DNA of 64,000 nucleotides from Protonemura montana (taxonomy: Eukaryota > Arthropoda > Insecta > Plecoptera > Nemouridae): contig OX387604.1 in NCBI GenBank assembly GCA_947568835.1, positions 1,386,001 to 1,450,000 on the forward strand, given 5' to 3'. Below, one piece after another: positions 62,437 through 64,000 of this stretch (position 1 is its first letter; every line of letters starts with the position of its first letter). The notes under the pieces were generated by a model that ran no database searches, was not told the DNA's origin, and saw only the letters and a program-made list of their open reading frames with translations. The position numbers were made by a program, and so were the translations under genes.

Positions 62437-64000
62437 ATGTCAAAGTTTGATTTTGGCCCATTCCAGTGTGACATGGCCAGAAGGAGTTTGTCGGCTAACT
62501 CAGGCATGCAAAGGAATCTTTGCTCGGCCGCAGTGCATTCTGTTTCGCAGCACATCGAATTCTTCAACGAATTCAGTAAAATGGATCGAGTAAGTTGACA
62601 GGAGACGAGACTGATTCGCTTCACATATTTTTAATGCAATAATTAGTGAACTTCTCTTTCTATAACAGAAATCAAGTTGGTTGGACATTAAATTGAGGAC
62701 TTCGTTCAATATTCGTGATTAATTTTTAGAAATTTCTGATCTGCCACGTCAAATTTTTCCTCAGATAAATAAATCCTGCTATTTTAAGGCTCCAGCCTTA
62801 TTAATACATGCTTCATCAGCAACTAAAACTTGTATCCTTCCTCAGATGCTAGATTTCTGCCACTCCTTGAAGCCACTGGACAAAGCGGTCGTATTTGTGA
62901 GAAACAAGGCATGTGCAGACAACATCAGCTCGAATCTGGTACTTGCTGGCTTCACCTGCATGAGCATCCATCTTGGGTGTGACCCATGCGACCATCAACA
63001 GGCACTCAAAGATCTCATGACTGGTGACTTGCGGCTTCTGATCACCACTGACAACGCCTGGTTAGAAAAAGAAGAGTTTACGTGAGTTTACTCAGTTCAG
63101 ATTTGTGTGCGACCGCTGCCTTGCAATGTGTTAGGATTTTGAGGCAATAACTTATCAAACTTATCATTCTTATATCACTCCAAAATCTCTTCAAATTGGC
63201 AACAACACTGGAAGTGTCCAACGTTTCAAGGCTCAAGGCCTTGAAGCGGCTATAAACCCCACTTTTTATTTATTTTCATGTCTAATACAGTGACCATTGT
63301 CATTAAGGTGACACAGTAATAATTTAACTACCCATTGCATAAAAGCTAAATCCAGGCCATTTTGCAGCCATGTAGTAAACTACGATTTTCCGCTGAAAAT
63401 TGAAGAGTATGTGCACCGCCTGCAACAGGCCGGCCGTGCTAGGAAGAAGGTCCAGGTTCTCAGCCTGCTCAACCACTGTAATTGGTCATCGGCAAAACTG
63501 CTCATAGAAACACTGGAGGCAACCTCTCAGGTATGCACAAGGATACAATCATGGCCTAGCTCCACTTGGAGAATGATATTTCAAATAAAAGTTGTACTTT
63601 GAAAATGTGGTTGTCAGAAATCTTGACAGAAATGACAAATTTTTTTAACTTGTTGTGTAGCAAATTATTAGATGGGTCTCATCTAAAGTCAAGATTCACT
63701 TGTTCTCAAATTAACAAATTACCTTTACTAAGATTTGCGTTAATTTAACTTAATTCGATCATAGGTATAAAATGATAATGTTGTTGAAATTGAATTTAGA
63801 ACACAGAATTGAATATTATGTTCTGTTCTATTTTTGTTCAGGTCTCAAGTGTAGGTGTAGTAGCTATTCTTTGAGACGTGTGCTATTCTTTGAGATTCTA
63901 AGACTCTAGTCTCTACTCTACAGGAGGTGCCGCAGGAGTTGCGGGAGATGGCCGATCGCTTCAAGGATTGGCGTGAGCGGAAGAGTGGCGGTAAGGGTGG
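62437..64000 (+). CDS. DDX43-like DEAD-box protein, RecA-2 half with degenerate motifs (partial, runs off window)
   Basis: Exons: 62437-62589 (the exon may start upstream; ATG at 62437), 62846-63081, 63368-63530, 63924-64000 and beyond. All junctions are GT-AG and keep phase, with about 209 residues visible. The text HSVSQHIEFFNEFSKMDRML, KAVVFVRNKACADNISSNL, HVVNYDFPLKIEEYVHRL and VPQELREMADRFKDW follows the second RecA domain and C-terminus of DDX43/HAGE-type helicases. The usual HGD-x-x-Q-x-x-R reads HLGCDPCDHQQ. Motif V (ATDLASRGLD) reads TTDNAWLEKEE. Motif VI (HRIGRTGRAG) reads HRLQQAGRAR, so the arginines needed for ATP hydrolysis are disturbed. No RecA-1 domain (Walker A, DEAD) was found in the 4 kb upstream. 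It could be an inactive paralogue, a truncated duplicate or a young pseudogene with open frames. Confidence 0.75.

Overview
This window is nuclear DNA from a metazoan, almost certainly an invertebrate. The genes are split into short exons by GT-AG introns, there are no operons, and retroposons, palindromic elements and large minisatellites are dense. An arthropod is my best guess. It rests on a minus-strand secreted-precursor gene of a type I associate with arthropods and on TTAGG-like short repeats, so it is inference.

Layout. 1-13213 (+): the 3' two thirds of an Hsp110/HSPA4-type chaperone gene. Its introns hold two huge tandem arrays, about 62 copies of a 35-bp unit and about 132 copies of a 32-bp unit. 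15342-17653 (+): a four-pass TMEM272-like membrane protein. 20265-23285 (+): a complete PIM-type serine/threonine kinase. 29672-30753 (-): a secreted, possibly peptide-precursor protein. 38690-58285 (+): a nearly complete DOCK6/7/8-class guanine nucleotide exchange factor. I rebuilt 32 exons that keep phase at every junction and encode about 2004 residues. 62437-64000 (+, runs off the end): the C-terminal half of a DDX43-like DEAD-box protein whose helicase motifs V and VI are degraded.

The genes are unrelated housekeeping and signalling genes and show no common pathway. The spaces between them, and the DOCK introns, hold 5S rRNA-derived SINEs, two hAT-like non-autonomous elements, a solo-LTR candidate, a decayed LINE reverse-transcriptase fragment, and a family of hairpin elements flanked by 14-bp direct repeats.

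The most notable observations are: a hairpin-family element inserted exactly at a DOCK exon/intron junction, so that its target-site duplication copies the 5' splice site; a 47-unit (1504 bp) block duplication inside the 32-bp array; a minisatellite that ends about 10 bp before a splice acceptor; a frame-neutral 15-nt microexon in the DOCK gene; and the motif-degenerate DEAD-box gene. Exon boundaries come from reading frame, splice consensus and remembered family similarity. No alignment or transcript data were available.
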